A stretch of 26,718 nt of DNA from an uncultured Clostridia bacterium (GTDB lineage: Bacteria; Bacillota_A; Clostridia; Christensenellales; Borkfalkiaceae). The notes beneath the pieces were generated by a model. It did no database searches. It saw only the letters and a program-made list of their open reading frames with translations, and was not told the DNA's origin. The stretch is taken from the NCBI GenBank assembly GCA_934292955.1, contig CAKQXZ010000026.1, positions 1-26,718 on the forward strand. The letters run 5' to 3'. The translations under genes and the position numbers were made by a program. How positions within the stretch are numbered: position 1 is the stretch's first letter; every line of letters starts with the position of its first letter. Below are positions 6,576-14,807 of this stretch, in pieces.

Positions 6576-7649
6576 TTAAAAAACGTATTTCCGAACTTCG
6601 CCGTTTTTGATAACGATAAGTTTCTTATCTTCTTTCATAAAAGTATGAGTCTTACCGTCTTTCATATAGCAACTGTCTTCTATTCTTATGCCGAACTTGC
6701 CGTCGAAATAAACGCCGGGCTCGTCCGAATAAACCATTCCGTTTTCAAGAATGCACGCCGCGCCCCTTTCCGACGGAGTAAGACAAGGATACTCGTGAAT
6801 ATGCACGCCTATCCCGTGCCCCAACGAATGAGTAAAGTATTTGGCATAACCATACTTATCAAGAACGTTTCTTGCAATGGCGTCGGCTTCTCTGCCCGTC
6901 ATACCGGCTTTAACGCCGTTAAGCGCGGCAAAATGCGCTTCGTAAACGGCTTTGTAAGCGCGCAAAAACTTCTCGTCGGGTTCACCGAAGAACATCGTGC
7001 GCGTCATATCCGAGCAGTAACCTGAATAAATGCACCCGAAATCCATCAAAACGGGAACGTTTTCTTTAAGTTTGGTTTTGCCCGTTTGATGATGCGGAAC
7101 CGCGGAGTTCGCCCCGAACCCCACAATGGTATCGAAAGACTTATCCGACGCGCCGTTTTTCTTAAATCTGTATTCGAGTTCGGCGGCGATATCGGCTTCG
7201 GTCACGCCCACTTCCAAAAACGGCAACGTTTCCTGAAAAGACTTTTCCGCAATGGCGCAAGCCTTTGCAATGGTTTTAATCTCTTCGGGGTGTTTAACCG
7301 ACGCTTCGTATTCGAGTTCGGGTCCGATATCGAAAAATTTAACTTTCGGCAACGCTTTTTCAAGAGTTTCGCGTTGTTTAAGCGTAGTAACCGAGAAATC
7401 TATTCCCAGAACCTGAGCGTTGTTAGAAAGCGCCGCTTCGGAAAGAAAAGTAAAATCGCTTCCGCAAACCACTTCGAAACCTTTGGGTTCGAGTTGTTTT
7501 TTCGCAGCGTAATAGTAACGTTTATCGATAACCAGCGTGGTTTTATTCTTCGAATGAACTACATACCCGTCCGTCGAAGAAAAACCGAGAAAATACATTC
7601 TCTCTTTCTCGTCGGTTATAAGACACAAATCATAATCGGCAAATTTCAT
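6576..7649 (-). CDS. pepP: M24 family Xaa-Pro aminopeptidase
   Basis: I place the start at ATG 7649 (357 residues); the GTG two codons earlier is part of the AGGTGA ribosome binding site. The N-terminal creatinase-like domain (1-125) precedes a pita-bread catalytic domain. The five metal ligands are visible: Asp in VLMDFG and in CSDMTRT (about 200-215), His in HSLGHGIGVHIHE (about 277), Glu in SDEPGVY (about 310) and Glu in GIRIEDS (about 321). The enzyme removes N-terminal residues preceding proline. Neighbouring efp, which helps synthesis of proline-rich proteins, is the conserved partner in Firmicutes. PepQ-like prolidase is the alternative. No signal peptide, so cytoplasmic. Confidence 0.9.
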   Translation of the reverse strand: MKFADYDLCLITDEKERMYFLGFSSTDGYVVHSKNKTTLVIDKRYYYAAKKQLEPKGFEVVCGSDFTFLSEAALSNNAQVLGIDFSVTTLKQRETLEKALPKVKFFDIGPELEYEASVKHPEEIKTIAKACAIAEKSFQETLPFLEVGVTEADIAAELEYRFKKNGASDKSFDTIVGFGANSAVPHHQTGKTKLKENVPVLMDFGCIYSGYCSDMTRTMFFGEPDEKFLRAYKAVYEAHFAALNGVKAGMTGREADAIARNVLDKYGYAKYFTHSLGHGIGVHIHEYPCLTPSERGAACILENGMVYSDEPGVYFDGKFGIRIEDSCYMKDGKTHTFMKEDKKLIVIKNGEVRKYVF

Positions 7650-7749
7650 AATCACCTGAACGAAAAAATAAGAATTTTTCGACTGCGGCAGGCAATCCGA
7701 TCGGTGTTTCCCACGCGAGATCGCCCGAAAAACCGCATTACCGTCTTAA

Positions 7750-7779
7750 ATAATAACACAATCGCCCGTTTTGTGTCAA
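7750..7779 (-). promoter_or_regulatory. Probable promoter of pepP-efp-fabG
   Basis: Minus strand TTGACA (7774-7779), 18-base spacer, TATTAT (7750-7755). The spacer is bounded by ACACAA/TTGTGT, an inverted repeat that may be a binding site or chance. Confidence 0.6.
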
Positions 7780-7938
7780 TATTTTTATCGCATTAAACCG
7801 TAAAAACGCGCGCATATCGCACAAAAAATATATAAAAAAGTTAAATCCGCCTTTTTTGTTCCCGCCTGCTATATTATTAACCGATCGGCAATGCGGCAAA
7901 AGTAATAAATGCGGCAACTGTCTCCGACTAAATAAATT

Positions 7939-8736
7939 TTATTCGTTGCCGAACAGCGAGTAATAAACTCTGCGCATTTTTCTTGCTCCGCTCCCGTAAA
8001 ACAAAACCTGCTTTGCTTTATCCTTTTTTGCGCACGACCTTTCAACCGATTTATTTTTCGACGCAGATTTTTTTATAACGCGCCCTGCTTCTTCAATAAG
8101 ATTTTCGCTCCCGTCAATAATTCTTGCGCCCGCAAATTTTTCTTTGAACTTATCTCTTATAAGCGCGTAATGCGTGCAACCGAGTATCACCGTCTTAAAC
8201 TTTCCGTAATCGATTTTCAAACAATCGGGCTTAAAACTTTTTAATCGGTCGATATTGTTTTCAATCTCTTTTGCAAGGTCGTTCATCGGGCATATTTTTA
8301 CGCCGTTATACTCGGATAATCGACTTATAGCCCCGTTTTTAGCCGTTGCCGCCGTACAGAACATAATTATCGGGCGAGCCGTTTTTTTATTTATAAAATA
8401 ATCCGCCGCAACAACTTTTATAACGTTTATTCCGCCGTTTGAAAACACATTTTGCCCTACGACTGACATTGTATTACAAGCAATCACCAACAGCGCGGCG
8501 TTATGCTTTTTTGCAAACTCAACCCGCTCGGCGCAATATTTTTCTATAATGCAAGTCGGCTTGTTTCCGTAAGGCACGTTTTTCACGTCGGAATAATAAA
8601 TAAACTTTTCTTCGGGAAAAGCGCGCGCAAGTTTATGCAAAACCCATAAACCGCCCGCGCCGCTGTCTGTGACCACAATCGGGCGACCTTGACTTTTAAT
8701 AAAAACGCTTTTACTTTTATCTGCGCAGTTGCTCAT
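7939..8736 (-). CDS. murI: Glutamate racemase (divergent)
   Basis: 265 residues. It shows DSGAGGLWVLHKL near the N-terminus, VPYGNKP, and both catalytic cysteines in their motifs: ACNTMS (about residue 84) and LGCTHYALI (about 183), followed by IIDGSENL. The enzyme makes D-glutamate for peptidoglycan in the cytoplasm. Compared with the family as I know it, the stretch after the first Cys is unusual (NVIKVVAADYF where VIEP-type residues are common) and the segment before the last helix is Lys/Ser rich. The two Cys and the DSG motif support activity. Only a weak GGCGGGT ribosome binding site is seen. It contains a 16-base match to the B repeat core at 8315-8330. Confidence 0.88.
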   Translation of the reverse strand: MSNCADKSKSVFIKSQGRPIVVTDSGAGGLWVLHKLARAFPEEKFIYYSDVKNVPYGNKPTCIIEKYCAERVEFAKKHNAALLVIACNTMSVVGQNVFSNGGINVIKVVAADYFINKKTARPIIMFCTAATAKNGAISRLSEYNGVKICPMNDLAKEIENNIDRLKSFKPDCLKIDYGKFKTVILGCTHYALIRDKFKEKFAGARIIDGSENLIEEAGRVIKKSASKNKSVERSCAKKDKAKQVLFYGSGARKMRRVYYSLFGNE

Positions 8737-8888
8737 ATAACCCGCCGCTATCCGCTTTCATTATATTATATACGGCAGATTTATGTCCGCTCCGCCCGCC
8801 ACATAAACAAAATCGCCCGAAATGCCCAAAATATTATTTATTTTTAGCCGAAAAATAATTTTCTTTTATAAAAAAGGCGTAAAATCTC

Positions 8889-8917
8889 TTGCATTAAAAA
8901 AACTTATATGCTAAAAT
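8889..8917 (+). promoter_or_regulatory. rpsT promoter
   Basis: TTGCAT (8889-8894), 17-base spacer, TAAAAT (8912-8917), about 25 bases before the AGGAG of rpsT. Confidence 0.7.
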
Positions 8918-8954
8918 ATCCCACAGTAAGATAGTTCCTAAGGAGATAAATAAA

Positions 8955-9224
8955 GTGCCTAATATCAAATCCGCGAAGAAGCGCGTACTCGTAAACAACA
9001 AAAGAGCCGAAATCAATAAAAGCAATAAATCCGAAGTCAAAACTGCTTTGAAAAAACTCAACGCATTGTTTGAAGCGGGTAACGTTGCCGAAATCGAAGC
9101 CGGTTACAGAGAAACCTGCAGAGTTCTCGACAAAGCGGTTTCCAACGGTACTCTTCATAAGAATACCGCAGCGAACAAAAAGTCGGGCTTTGCCGTCAGA
9201 CTTAACGCTCTTAAAAACGCGTAA
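8955..9224 (+). CDS. rpsT: 30S ribosomal protein S20
   Basis: 89 residues beginning at a GTG codon (MPNIKSAKKRVLVNNKRAEIN), typical of bS20: basic, all helical, ending SGFAVRLNALKNA. AGGAG lies 9 bases before the GTG. S20 binds 16S rRNA early in 30S assembly. Monocistronic, with its own promoter and a strong terminator. An ATG start is replaced by GTG; S20 is known in other bacteria to control its own translation, and the weak start codon would fit that, but this is inference. Confidence 0.97.
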   Translation: MPNIKSAKKRVLVNNKRAEINKSNKSEVKTALKKLNALFEAGNVAEIEAGYRETCRVLDKAVSNGTLHKNTAANKKSGFAVRLNALKNA

Positions 9225-9231
9225 TTTCACG

Positions 9232-9262
9232 CCCGTCGGTTTCCCCGGCGGGTTTTATTTTT
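9232..9262 (+). terminator. rpsT terminator
   Basis: CCCGTCGG (9232-9239) pairs with CCGGCGGG (9245-9252), then TTTTATTTTT. Confidence 0.88.
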
Positions 9263-9330
9263 CCCTTAAACCACACGCGTCGGACATCACAAAAAAGCCA
9301 AACCGTACGACCTACAACGCAGCACTTCCC

Positions 9331-9378
9331 GTCATCCTGAGACCTGCTTACTTGTGCGGCTTCCGAAGGATCCAGGCG
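9331..9378 (+). repeat. Repeat family A, copy 3
   Basis: GTCATCCTGAGACC, a middle that differs from the other copies (TGCTTACTTGTGCGGCTTCC), and GAAGGATCCAGGCG. It lies between the rpsT terminator and trxA. No B element accompanies it. Confidence 0.75.
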
Positions 9379-9439
9379 TAAGCCGCACATTCGGATAATC
9401 CCCTATATAAAAACAAACGATAAGGAGCATACTATAAAT

Positions 9440-9748
9440 ATGATAAAAGAACTCACAACCGAAAATTTCAAAGAAACAGTAAATTCCGAGCAGAAAACAC
9501 TCGTAGACTTCTGGGCGCCCTGGTGCGGACCGTGCAGAATGCTCTCGCCGATTATTGACGAAATAGCCGAAACCGCGACAGATTTTCAGGTCGGCAAAGT
9601 AAACGTAGACGAACAGCAGAGCATCGCCGTCGAGTATCAGATCGCGGCGATCCCCACGCTTTTGGTATTCAAAAACGGCGAAGTAATAGCAAAATCGCTC
9701 GGTCTTTTAAGCAAAGAAGAAGTTCTATCCCTGCTCGAAACCAAGTAA
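9440..9748 (+). CDS. trxA: Thioredoxin
   Basis: 102 residues, the standard single-domain length. Active site FWAPWCGPCRM (Cys 30s) and the cis-proline loop AAIPTLLVFKNGE are intact. It reduces protein disulfides in the cytoplasm. AAGGAG lies upstream of the ATG. Flanked by its own terminator; no reductase gene is adjacent. Confidence 0.96.
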   Translation: MIKELTTENFKETVNSEQKTLVDFWAPWCGPCRMLSPIIDEIAETATDFQVGKVNVDEQQSIAVEYQIAAIPTLLVFKNGEVIAKSLGLLSKEEVLSLLETK

Positions 9749-9773
9749 TTTATAACTACATTTATTAAACGTT

Positions 9774-9807
9774 AAAAAAATTCCGACTTTTAATCGGAAT
9801 TTTTTTA
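9774..9807 (+). terminator. trxA terminator
   Basis: ATTCCGA and TCGGAAT (stem up to 13 pairs with the flanking A and T runs, 9774-9786 with 9794-9806), loop CTTTTAA, followed by seven T. Symmetric enough to work in both directions. Confidence 0.88.
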
Positions 9808-9814
9808 TTTTAAG

Positions 9815-9861
9815 GTCATCCTGAGACGCAGCCCTTGCCCAACCTACGAAGGATCCGGGCG
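9815..9861 (+). repeat. Repeat family A, copy 4
   Basis: GTCATCCTGAGAC ... CTTGCCCAACCTACGA, then AGGATCCGGGCG. The similarity continues past the end into copy 6 territory (shared ATTCAATAAT and CCTTATTACTCCA, about 9872-9905), so the repeated unit is longer than the core. Confidence 0.8.
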
Positions 9862-9924
9862 CCCCGCGCCGCATTCAATAATTCGTTACCTTATTACTCC
9901 ACCGCCCCACAAAAAGCAACACAA

Positions 9925-9965
9925 AAACCCGCCTATAAGTCGATTATCGACATATAGGCGGGTTT
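9925..9965 (-). terminator. B copy 3: 41-base near-perfect palindrome, terminator of the surface protein gene
   Basis: AAACCCGCCTATA (9925-9937) pairs with TATAGGCGGGTTT (9953-9965), and the loop itself contains GTCGATTATCGAC, which is again self-complementary. On the minus strand the stem ends in five U, 16 bases after the stop codon of the gene at 9982. It also carries the B repeat core. Confidence 0.88.
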
Positions 9966-9981
9966 CATATATTAGAAAATT

Positions 9982-12549
9982 TTATTTCTTGCGCTTAACC
10001 ACAAGCACGGCGGCACCAAGAATACCCAGCCCGAAAAGGCCACCGGAAACATTCGAACCGCATCCGCCGCAAGACGGTTTAACCGTCCCCGACCCGCTGT
10101 CACCCGAGCCGGAAGAGACTCCGTTATAATCGGGATCTTCCGCCCCGCAACCGATACAAACGCCGTTTTTATAAGTATGTTTGCCCGTAGCGGATAAAAT
10201 CGTACGATCTTTAATCGCTCCGCAATATTCGCAAATACTGAGTTTCTTTCCGTTCTTAACGCAAGTGGCTTCTTCAAGAACGACAACGCCGAACTTATGA
10301 TGCGCAGAATCCCCCTGAAGAACTTTCACATTGAATTCCGCATTACAAACTTTACAAACGTCTTTATCTACGCCGTCTTTGCAAGTCGCGTCGACGTGAA
10401 CGTGTTCGAGTTCATGATCTTTCAGCGCGGTTTTCTCAACATAAACGGTCTTATTGCAGTCCGCGCAGGCATAAACCTTCCCGCCCGCTCTCGTGCAGGT
10501 TGCGTCAATAGCTTTTATATCTCCCGCGTCGGGCGTTGCATGCGTATGCGAATAAACGGCAATTTGCCCTAACGCAACATATTTTTCCGAAGCAAATTTA
10601 ATTTTAACAGCTCCTACGCCTTCCGGAAGTTCTATAAACCCGTTTTCGTCGGCAAAAATTTCCTTATCTCCCGCCACCGCAGAAACAATCAGATCTTCAA
10701 TATTGCCGTTATAACAAGTAAGCGCAACCGCAAGCGTTCTTTTCGCAACGGCTATTTCTTTACTTATCGCAAGAGCGGCATTTTCAGCCGTTCCGTCAAG
10801 CCAAATCACACGTTCCGAGCCGTCCGTCGGAACATTTCCTTCATAACTTGAATCAAACGGAATCCCATAAATCCCCGCATCGCCTTCAAAAGCCCAGTCG
10901 TCCGAAACAAATCCGACCTTCCCGTCAAACGTTCCGTTATTCAGAATGTTTTCTCCGTAAACCGTTTGCGGCTTAGCCAAACTGACATTATTATTAAACT
11001 GCGTTCCGCTTTCGTCGGTTATCGTAATATTTCTGTAGTACGTCACCCAGACATAGTACGACGGTCCGTAGAACATAAACTTGTCATTGCCGTTCGCCGT
11101 AAAAGTGTACGTTTTGTTAGTCCAGCAATCGGGAATTTCCTGATCTTTAAGGTTAATCACTTCCGCGCCGCCGTGATAAACAAGAATGCTGTTTATCCAC
11201 GCCGCGCCCGAAAAACGATAATCGAAACTAAGAGTATATTGCTTTCCCTTAGTCAGCCCTTCGGGAACATATTCCACAAATCCGCGCTGCCCGACAGTCG
11301 GGTCATAAACGCCGTTACCCGCTGCAAAAACACTCGTTCCGTCAGACTGCACGGCAACGTTCACGTTTGCGCCGAGCGTATAGCCCGCAGTGTACGCACC
11401 CGAAAACGAGCCGTTCGCTATATACTGCATCGGGTCTTGTTCGTCAAGGCAAACTATCGAAAGTTCGTCTATCAGATATTTTGCGCTCGCAGTTATCGCT
11501 ATTCCTTGCGAACCGTATCCCGCAACGCCCTTAACGTCGCGACTGCAAGTCAGCCATTCCGTCGACGAACCGTTTATAACGTCTATATAATAAAGTCTTT
11601 CGCCCGTAAGCGTAACATAATCGAAACGAATGCTCAGAGTATTTTTACTGCCGACTTTTACATGTTTATATTTGAAAGAGAATCTGTAAGTCTTATCGGG
11701 CGATAACGCCGCAAAATTCGTTTTGAAAACTTCGCCGTCGTTAATAATCAGCGACGCGCCGTCACCATCCGAAGAGTCGGACGAAATGTTTGCAACCGTC
11801 AGTTCCCGCATTCCCTTAATTGCGGTTTTATCGCCGTCAATACTCGTCAGATTGTCGCTTGCGCCGTCCGAAAGTTTGCCGATCGCCTGCATCTTGTAAG
11901 AAACAGTGTTATCATAAATTGTCGTAGCGCGCACGGCCATATCGTCAAGATAAAAATCGCCCTTGCCCTTAAATTCTGCCATAGGAACGATTTTCGCGCC
12001 GTTTTCCGAAGTCGTAAACAAAAACTCAACCTTTTGCCAACCGTTCGTCGCGCCCGTTACGCTGCTTAAAACCGCAGGTTTTTCGTCAGACGTCTTTACG
12101 CCGTTTTCATCAAGTTCTTTAACCGTAAAAGAAATCGAACTTTCAATGCTTTCTTCGCAAACGATTTTCACATATGCCGAAACGGTATAAGATTTGGCGG
12201 GCGTTACGTCTATTGCGTAAGGATACGCGACAAGCGAGCCGTTTCCGGTCTTCTTTTCAACCAGCATAGCGTTACCCGTTCTGCCGTCCGCAGTCGCTTT
12301 GAAACGCACGTTTTTATCTTCGTAAACCTTATCGCCGCGGGCATTACTCTTTTCGTCAAGCGCGCCCGTAATATAATATTGCCAATGGTTCAACGCTTCG
12401 TTGGTCGAAGAAACTTCTATTTCCACCGCGTCGCCAAATCCCGTCGGAACGCCGACCGCAGTCGAAGCAAACACGCTTAAAATCTGACTGAACGAAACAA
12501 CCGCAACAAAACACGCCGCAAGAATCCCGAATTTTTGTAATTTCTTCAT
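9982..12549 (-). CDS. Large cell-surface protein with carbohydrate-binding-like modules and C-terminal anchor
   Basis: 855 residues. An N-terminal signal peptide (MKKLQKFGILAACFVAVVSF..., cleavage near residue 30) is followed by about four beta-rich modules resembling CBM4/9 jelly rolls (about 35-215 ending FYLDDMAVR, 215-385, 385-530 and 540-660). A Cys-pair repeat region (about 665-800) follows with YACADC, DVCKVC, SICEYC and GVCIGC, each preceded by an ATC...G type segment. Then come a Gly/Ser linker, PSCGGCGSNVSGG, a hydrophobic helix LFGLGILGAAVLVV and the tail KRKK. No catalytic motif is recognised, so glycan or surface binding is inferred. AAAGGAG precedes the ATG. Its promoter shares a motif with the divergent sialate esterase-like lipoprotein gene, suggesting co-expression. 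It is monocistronic. Confidence 0.85.
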   Translation of the reverse strand: MKKLQKFGILAACFVAVVSFSQILSVFASTAVGVPTGFGDAVEIEVSSTNEALNHWQYYITGALDEKSNARGDKVYEDKNVRFKATADGRTGNAMLVEKKTGNGSLVAYPYAIDVTPAKSYTVSAYVKIVCEESIESSISFTVKELDENGVKTSDEKPAVLSSVTGATNGWQKVEFLFTTSENGAKIVPMAEFKGKGDFYLDDMAVRATTIYDNTVSYKMQAIGKLSDGASDNLTSIDGDKTAIKGMRELTVANISSDSSDGDGASLIINDGEVFKTNFAALSPDKTYRFSFKYKHVKVGSKNTLSIRFDYVTLTGERLYYIDVINGSSTEWLTCSRDVKGVAGYGSQGIAITASAKYLIDELSIVCLDEQDPMQYIANGSFSGAYTAGYTLGANVNVAVQSDGTSVFAAGNGVYDPTVGQRGFVEYVPEGLTKGKQYTLSFDYRFSGAAWINSILVYHGGAEVINLKDQEIPDCWTNKTYTFTANGNDKFMFYGPSYYVWVTYYRNITITDESGTQFNNNVSLAKPQTVYGENILNNGTFDGKVGFVSDDWAFEGDAGIYGIPFDSSYEGNVPTDGSERVIWLDGTAENAALAISKEIAVAKRTLAVALTCYNGNIEDLIVSAVAGDKEIFADENGFIELPEGVGAVKIKFASEKYVALGQIAVYSHTHATPDAGDIKAIDATCTRAGGKVYACADCNKTVYVEKTALKDHELEHVHVDATCKDGVDKDVCKVCNAEFNVKVLQGDSAHHKFGVVVLEEATCVKNGKKLSICEYCGAIKDRTILSATGKHTYKNGVCIGCGAEDPDYNGVSSGSGDSGSGTVKPSCGGCGSNVSGGLFGLGILGAAVLVVKRKK

Positions 12550-12599
12550 TCTTACTCCTTTCGTTTTCAGGGAATACCCCGTTTTTAATTAAGACACAT

Positions 12600-12638
12600 T
12601 TATTATACAGCCAGCCAAAACCTATGTCTTGCCTTATT
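12600..12638 (-). promoter_or_regulatory. Promoter of the surface protein gene with shared upstream motif
   Basis: Minus strand AATAAGGCAAGA (12638-12627), 19 bases ending GCTGGCTG, then TATAATAA (12607-12600). The -35 position has only AAGACA, so an activator or other factor probably uses the 12-base motif. The same 12 bases, spacing and -10 occur in front of the divergent gene. Confidence 0.7.
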
Positions 12639-12813
12639 ATAAATAAAAACTGCTTTTTCATACAATGTTTGGCTGTACTCACAAATTCAAGCGAACATTT
12701 TTTGTCTTTTTATCAATCGCAAATGCGAATTTTATCGCCGATTTATCGAAAATAATTTCAACGCCTAGCCGGAAAGCACATCTGTTTTTTATAAAAAAAC
12801 ACTTTTTTTAGTA

Positions 12814-12852
12814 AATAAGGCAAGATTATCCGACGCGTTGGTTGTATAATAA
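12814..12852 (+). promoter_or_regulatory. Promoter of the sialate esterase-like gene with shared upstream motif
   Basis: AATAAGGCAAGA (12814-12825), 19 bases ending GTTGGTTG, TATAATAA (12845-12852). Downstream lies GGAG at 12901 before the ATG at 12911. Confidence 0.7.
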
Positions 12853-12910
12853 CATATCATAACCTTATAATCGTATCGGGCGGGTTTACCCGAAACCAAA
12901 GGAGAAAAAT

Positions 12911-14548
12911 ATGAAAAGAACGATAACGGGCATATTTGCAGTCTTACTGTCGTTGTTATTGCTGTTTTCGGCATGCACGCAAAAACCGGACTCATCGGCA
13001 AGCAATACCCCCGATTCCTCAATCGACTCGTCGTCATCCGGCGGCGGAATCGACAAACCGGACGATAAACCCGACGAAGAACCGGACGTTCTCGACGGAT
13101 ACGAAAAATCATGCGCGACGACCGAGTTTCCGTCGGACAATTTATCCAAGGTAAATCTTACGCCCACGTTCGACGTTTCCGATTGCACCTACGACGCCGA
13201 AGACATTATCGTTCCTTATCAACTTTTCGGCGACGGCATGTGCCTGCAAAGAGATGCCGTAAACAAAATCTGGGGTACGATAGAGAACCTTGAAGGCAAC
13301 GAGCATATCGCCGCAAAATTCCGCGACAGAATTTACTACGGCACCGTAGAAAACAACAATTGGGAAATTTATTTCCCGAATATGACCGCGGGCGGACCGT
13401 TCGAAATCACGCTTATATGCGACTGGGGAACAAAAACCATTAAAGACGTTTACGTCGGCGAAGTTTACATGTTAAGCGGTCAGAGCAATATGGAATGGAA
13501 AGTCGAATGGAGCGAAGAAGTTCTTGCCGACCTTTATGCGGACGAAAACGAATGCCGTAACGACAATATACGTCTGCTTTCTCTTGCCACCAAATTCCGC
13601 GACGAACCCACAAAAACGCTCGAAGCCCCGCCCGTATGGAACGGCGCAAACGCTTCGTCTATAAAAAATTTCTCCGCCGTCGGTTTCATTTTCGGCAAAG
13701 AAATGCAGAAAAAACTCGACTGCCCCGTAGGGCTTATAGTAAACGCAATCGGCGGCACGATAACCGAATCGTGGATGGATAAACAAGCCTACGACGAATA
13801 CGCAAGCATATCGGACACCGCTTGCGACGAAAGCCTGATCTGGAAAAAACCGTGTCAGAGTTTCAACGGAGTCGTTTACCCGCTCGAAGGTTACAACATC
13901 AGGGGCGTTTGCTGGTATCAGGGCGAATCCAACATCTACGGCGCGGAAAAAAATCACGATAAAGCCCTTAAAGCGTTAATCGCTTGTTTCAGAAGATTTT
14001 TCAACAACCCGCAACTTACGTTCAGCATGGCTGAACTCGCAAGGTTCGTAGAAGACCCCGTCGGATACAGCGTAATCAACGAAAAGATAGGTATCGTCGC
14101 AAAATCCGATCGTTACGCATGCAACGCAATAAATCTCGATCAGGGCGACTGGAGCGAAATTCACCCCAAAGATAAGCGCACCATAGCCACCCGCCTCGCA
14201 AACGAAACTTTAAGAAATTTCTTCGGCAAGGACGAAAACGCCGCCCCGAAAGTATACTCATACAAACGAGTTTCCGAAACGGAAGTACAAATCACAATGA
14301 ACGAAAAAATCATTCTTAAAAACGGTTCGAGCGGATTCGAAGTTTTAACCGATTCGGGCTACACTCTCAACTGCCGCGTCAGCCTTGACGGCAACACCAT
14401 CACCGTTAAATCTGCGGTTCCGTTCACAGGCGTAAGATACGGCTACAACTTTGAAAAAACCGCCGAAAACGTAGAAGACCTTTCAAGAACAATAACCGTT
14501 TACGACGAACAAGGTCTCCCCTGCGATATGTTTTCACTTAATTTTTAA
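12911..14548 (+). CDS. Sialate O-acetylesterase-like SGNH lipoprotein
   Basis: 545 residues. A lipoprotein signal (MKRTITGIFAVLLSLLLLF, lipobox FSAC with Cys22) and a Ser/Asp/Pro linker to about 60 place it outside the membrane. The esterase domain shows the nucleophile block YMLSGQSNMEW (Ser about 192), VCWYQGESN (about 335) and the Asp/His block LDQGDWSEIHPKDKRT (about 410-422), matching sialate O-acetylesterases of the SASA type. It begins with VPYQLFGDGMCLQRD and ends with a beta domain. It would remove O-acetyl groups from sialic acid or from other acetylated glycans; the substrate cannot be fixed from sequence. GGAG precedes the ATG. Motif-sharing with the divergent surface protein gene suggests a joint glycan-harvesting role. 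It ends at the B4 terminator. Confidence 0.88.
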   Translation: MKRTITGIFAVLLSLLLLFSACTQKPDSSASNTPDSSIDSSSSGGGIDKPDDKPDEEPDVLDGYEKSCATTEFPSDNLSKVNLTPTFDVSDCTYDAEDIIVPYQLFGDGMCLQRDAVNKIWGTIENLEGNEHIAAKFRDRIYYGTVENNNWEIYFPNMTAGGPFEITLICDWGTKTIKDVYVGEVYMLSGQSNMEWKVEWSEEVLADLYADENECRNDNIRLLSLATKFRDEPTKTLEAPPVWNGANASSIKNFSAVGFIFGKEMQKKLDCPVGLIVNAIGGTITESWMDKQAYDEYASISDTACDESLIWKKPCQSFNGVVYPLEGYNIRGVCWYQGESNIYGAEKNHDKALKALIACFRRFFNNPQLTFSMAELARFVEDPVGYSVINEKIGIVAKSDRYACNAINLDQGDWSEIHPKDKRTIATRLANETLRNFFGKDENAAPKVYSYKRVSETEVQITMNEKIILKNGSSGFEVLTDSGYTLNCRVSLDGNTITVKSAVPFTGVRYGYNFEKTAENVEDLSRTITVYDEQGLPCDMFSLNF

Positions 14549-14558
14549 TCAATCTCAG

Positions 14559-14591
14559 GTCAGCCTGAGCGTATCCCGAACGATTCAGGCG
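14559..14591 (+). repeat. Repeat family A, copy 5 (degenerate, shortened)
   Basis: GGTCAGCCTGAGCGTATCCC then GAACGATTCAGGCG: both ends are recognisable but the middle is shortened. It starts 10 bases after the esterase stop. Confidence 0.6.
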
Positions 14592-14636
14592 AAGCCGCAC
14601 GACCTGCAACGCCGCGCCCACAAAAAAACAACACAA

Positions 14637-14687
14637 AAACCCGTCTATAGGTCGCTTATCGGCATATAGTCGGGTTTTATTTTTACT
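14637..14687 (+). terminator. B copy 4: terminator of the esterase gene
   Basis: AAACCCGTCTATA (14637-14649) pairs with TATAGTCGGGTTT (14665-14677) with one T-T mismatch; the loop GGTCGCTTATCGGCA is a B-core variant, followed by TATTTTTA. Same design as the palindrome at 9925-9965. Confidence 0.82.
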
Positions 14688-14703
14688 CTTTATTCAAGTC
14701 ATT

Positions 14704-14751
14704 CCTTGCCTTCGCCTTTTGGAGAAGGGGGACCGCTTGCGGTGGATGCGG
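14704..14751 (+). repeat. Repeat family C, copy 1
   Basis: CCTTGCCTTCGCCTTTTGG followed by AGAAGGGGGACCGCTTGCGG and TGGATGCGG. It resembles, from memory, a CCTTCCCCTTTGGGGAAGG-type repeat frequent in Clostridia genomes. It lies about 55 bases before A copy 6. Confidence 0.6.
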
Positions 14752-14807
14752 ACTAAAAAGCAACTCTTTCAGCTAAGCAACTTTTTCACCCCGCAAGCAT
14801 ATATCCC

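Larger units (their letters stand above)
12550..12910. other. 361-base divergent control region
   Basis: It holds the two facing promoters described separately (12600-12638 minus, 12814-12852 plus) about 175 bases apart. Between them is AT-rich sequence with a short TTTTTTATAAAAAA palindrome near 12785-12798 and no open reading frame that I can support. Confidence 0.6.
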
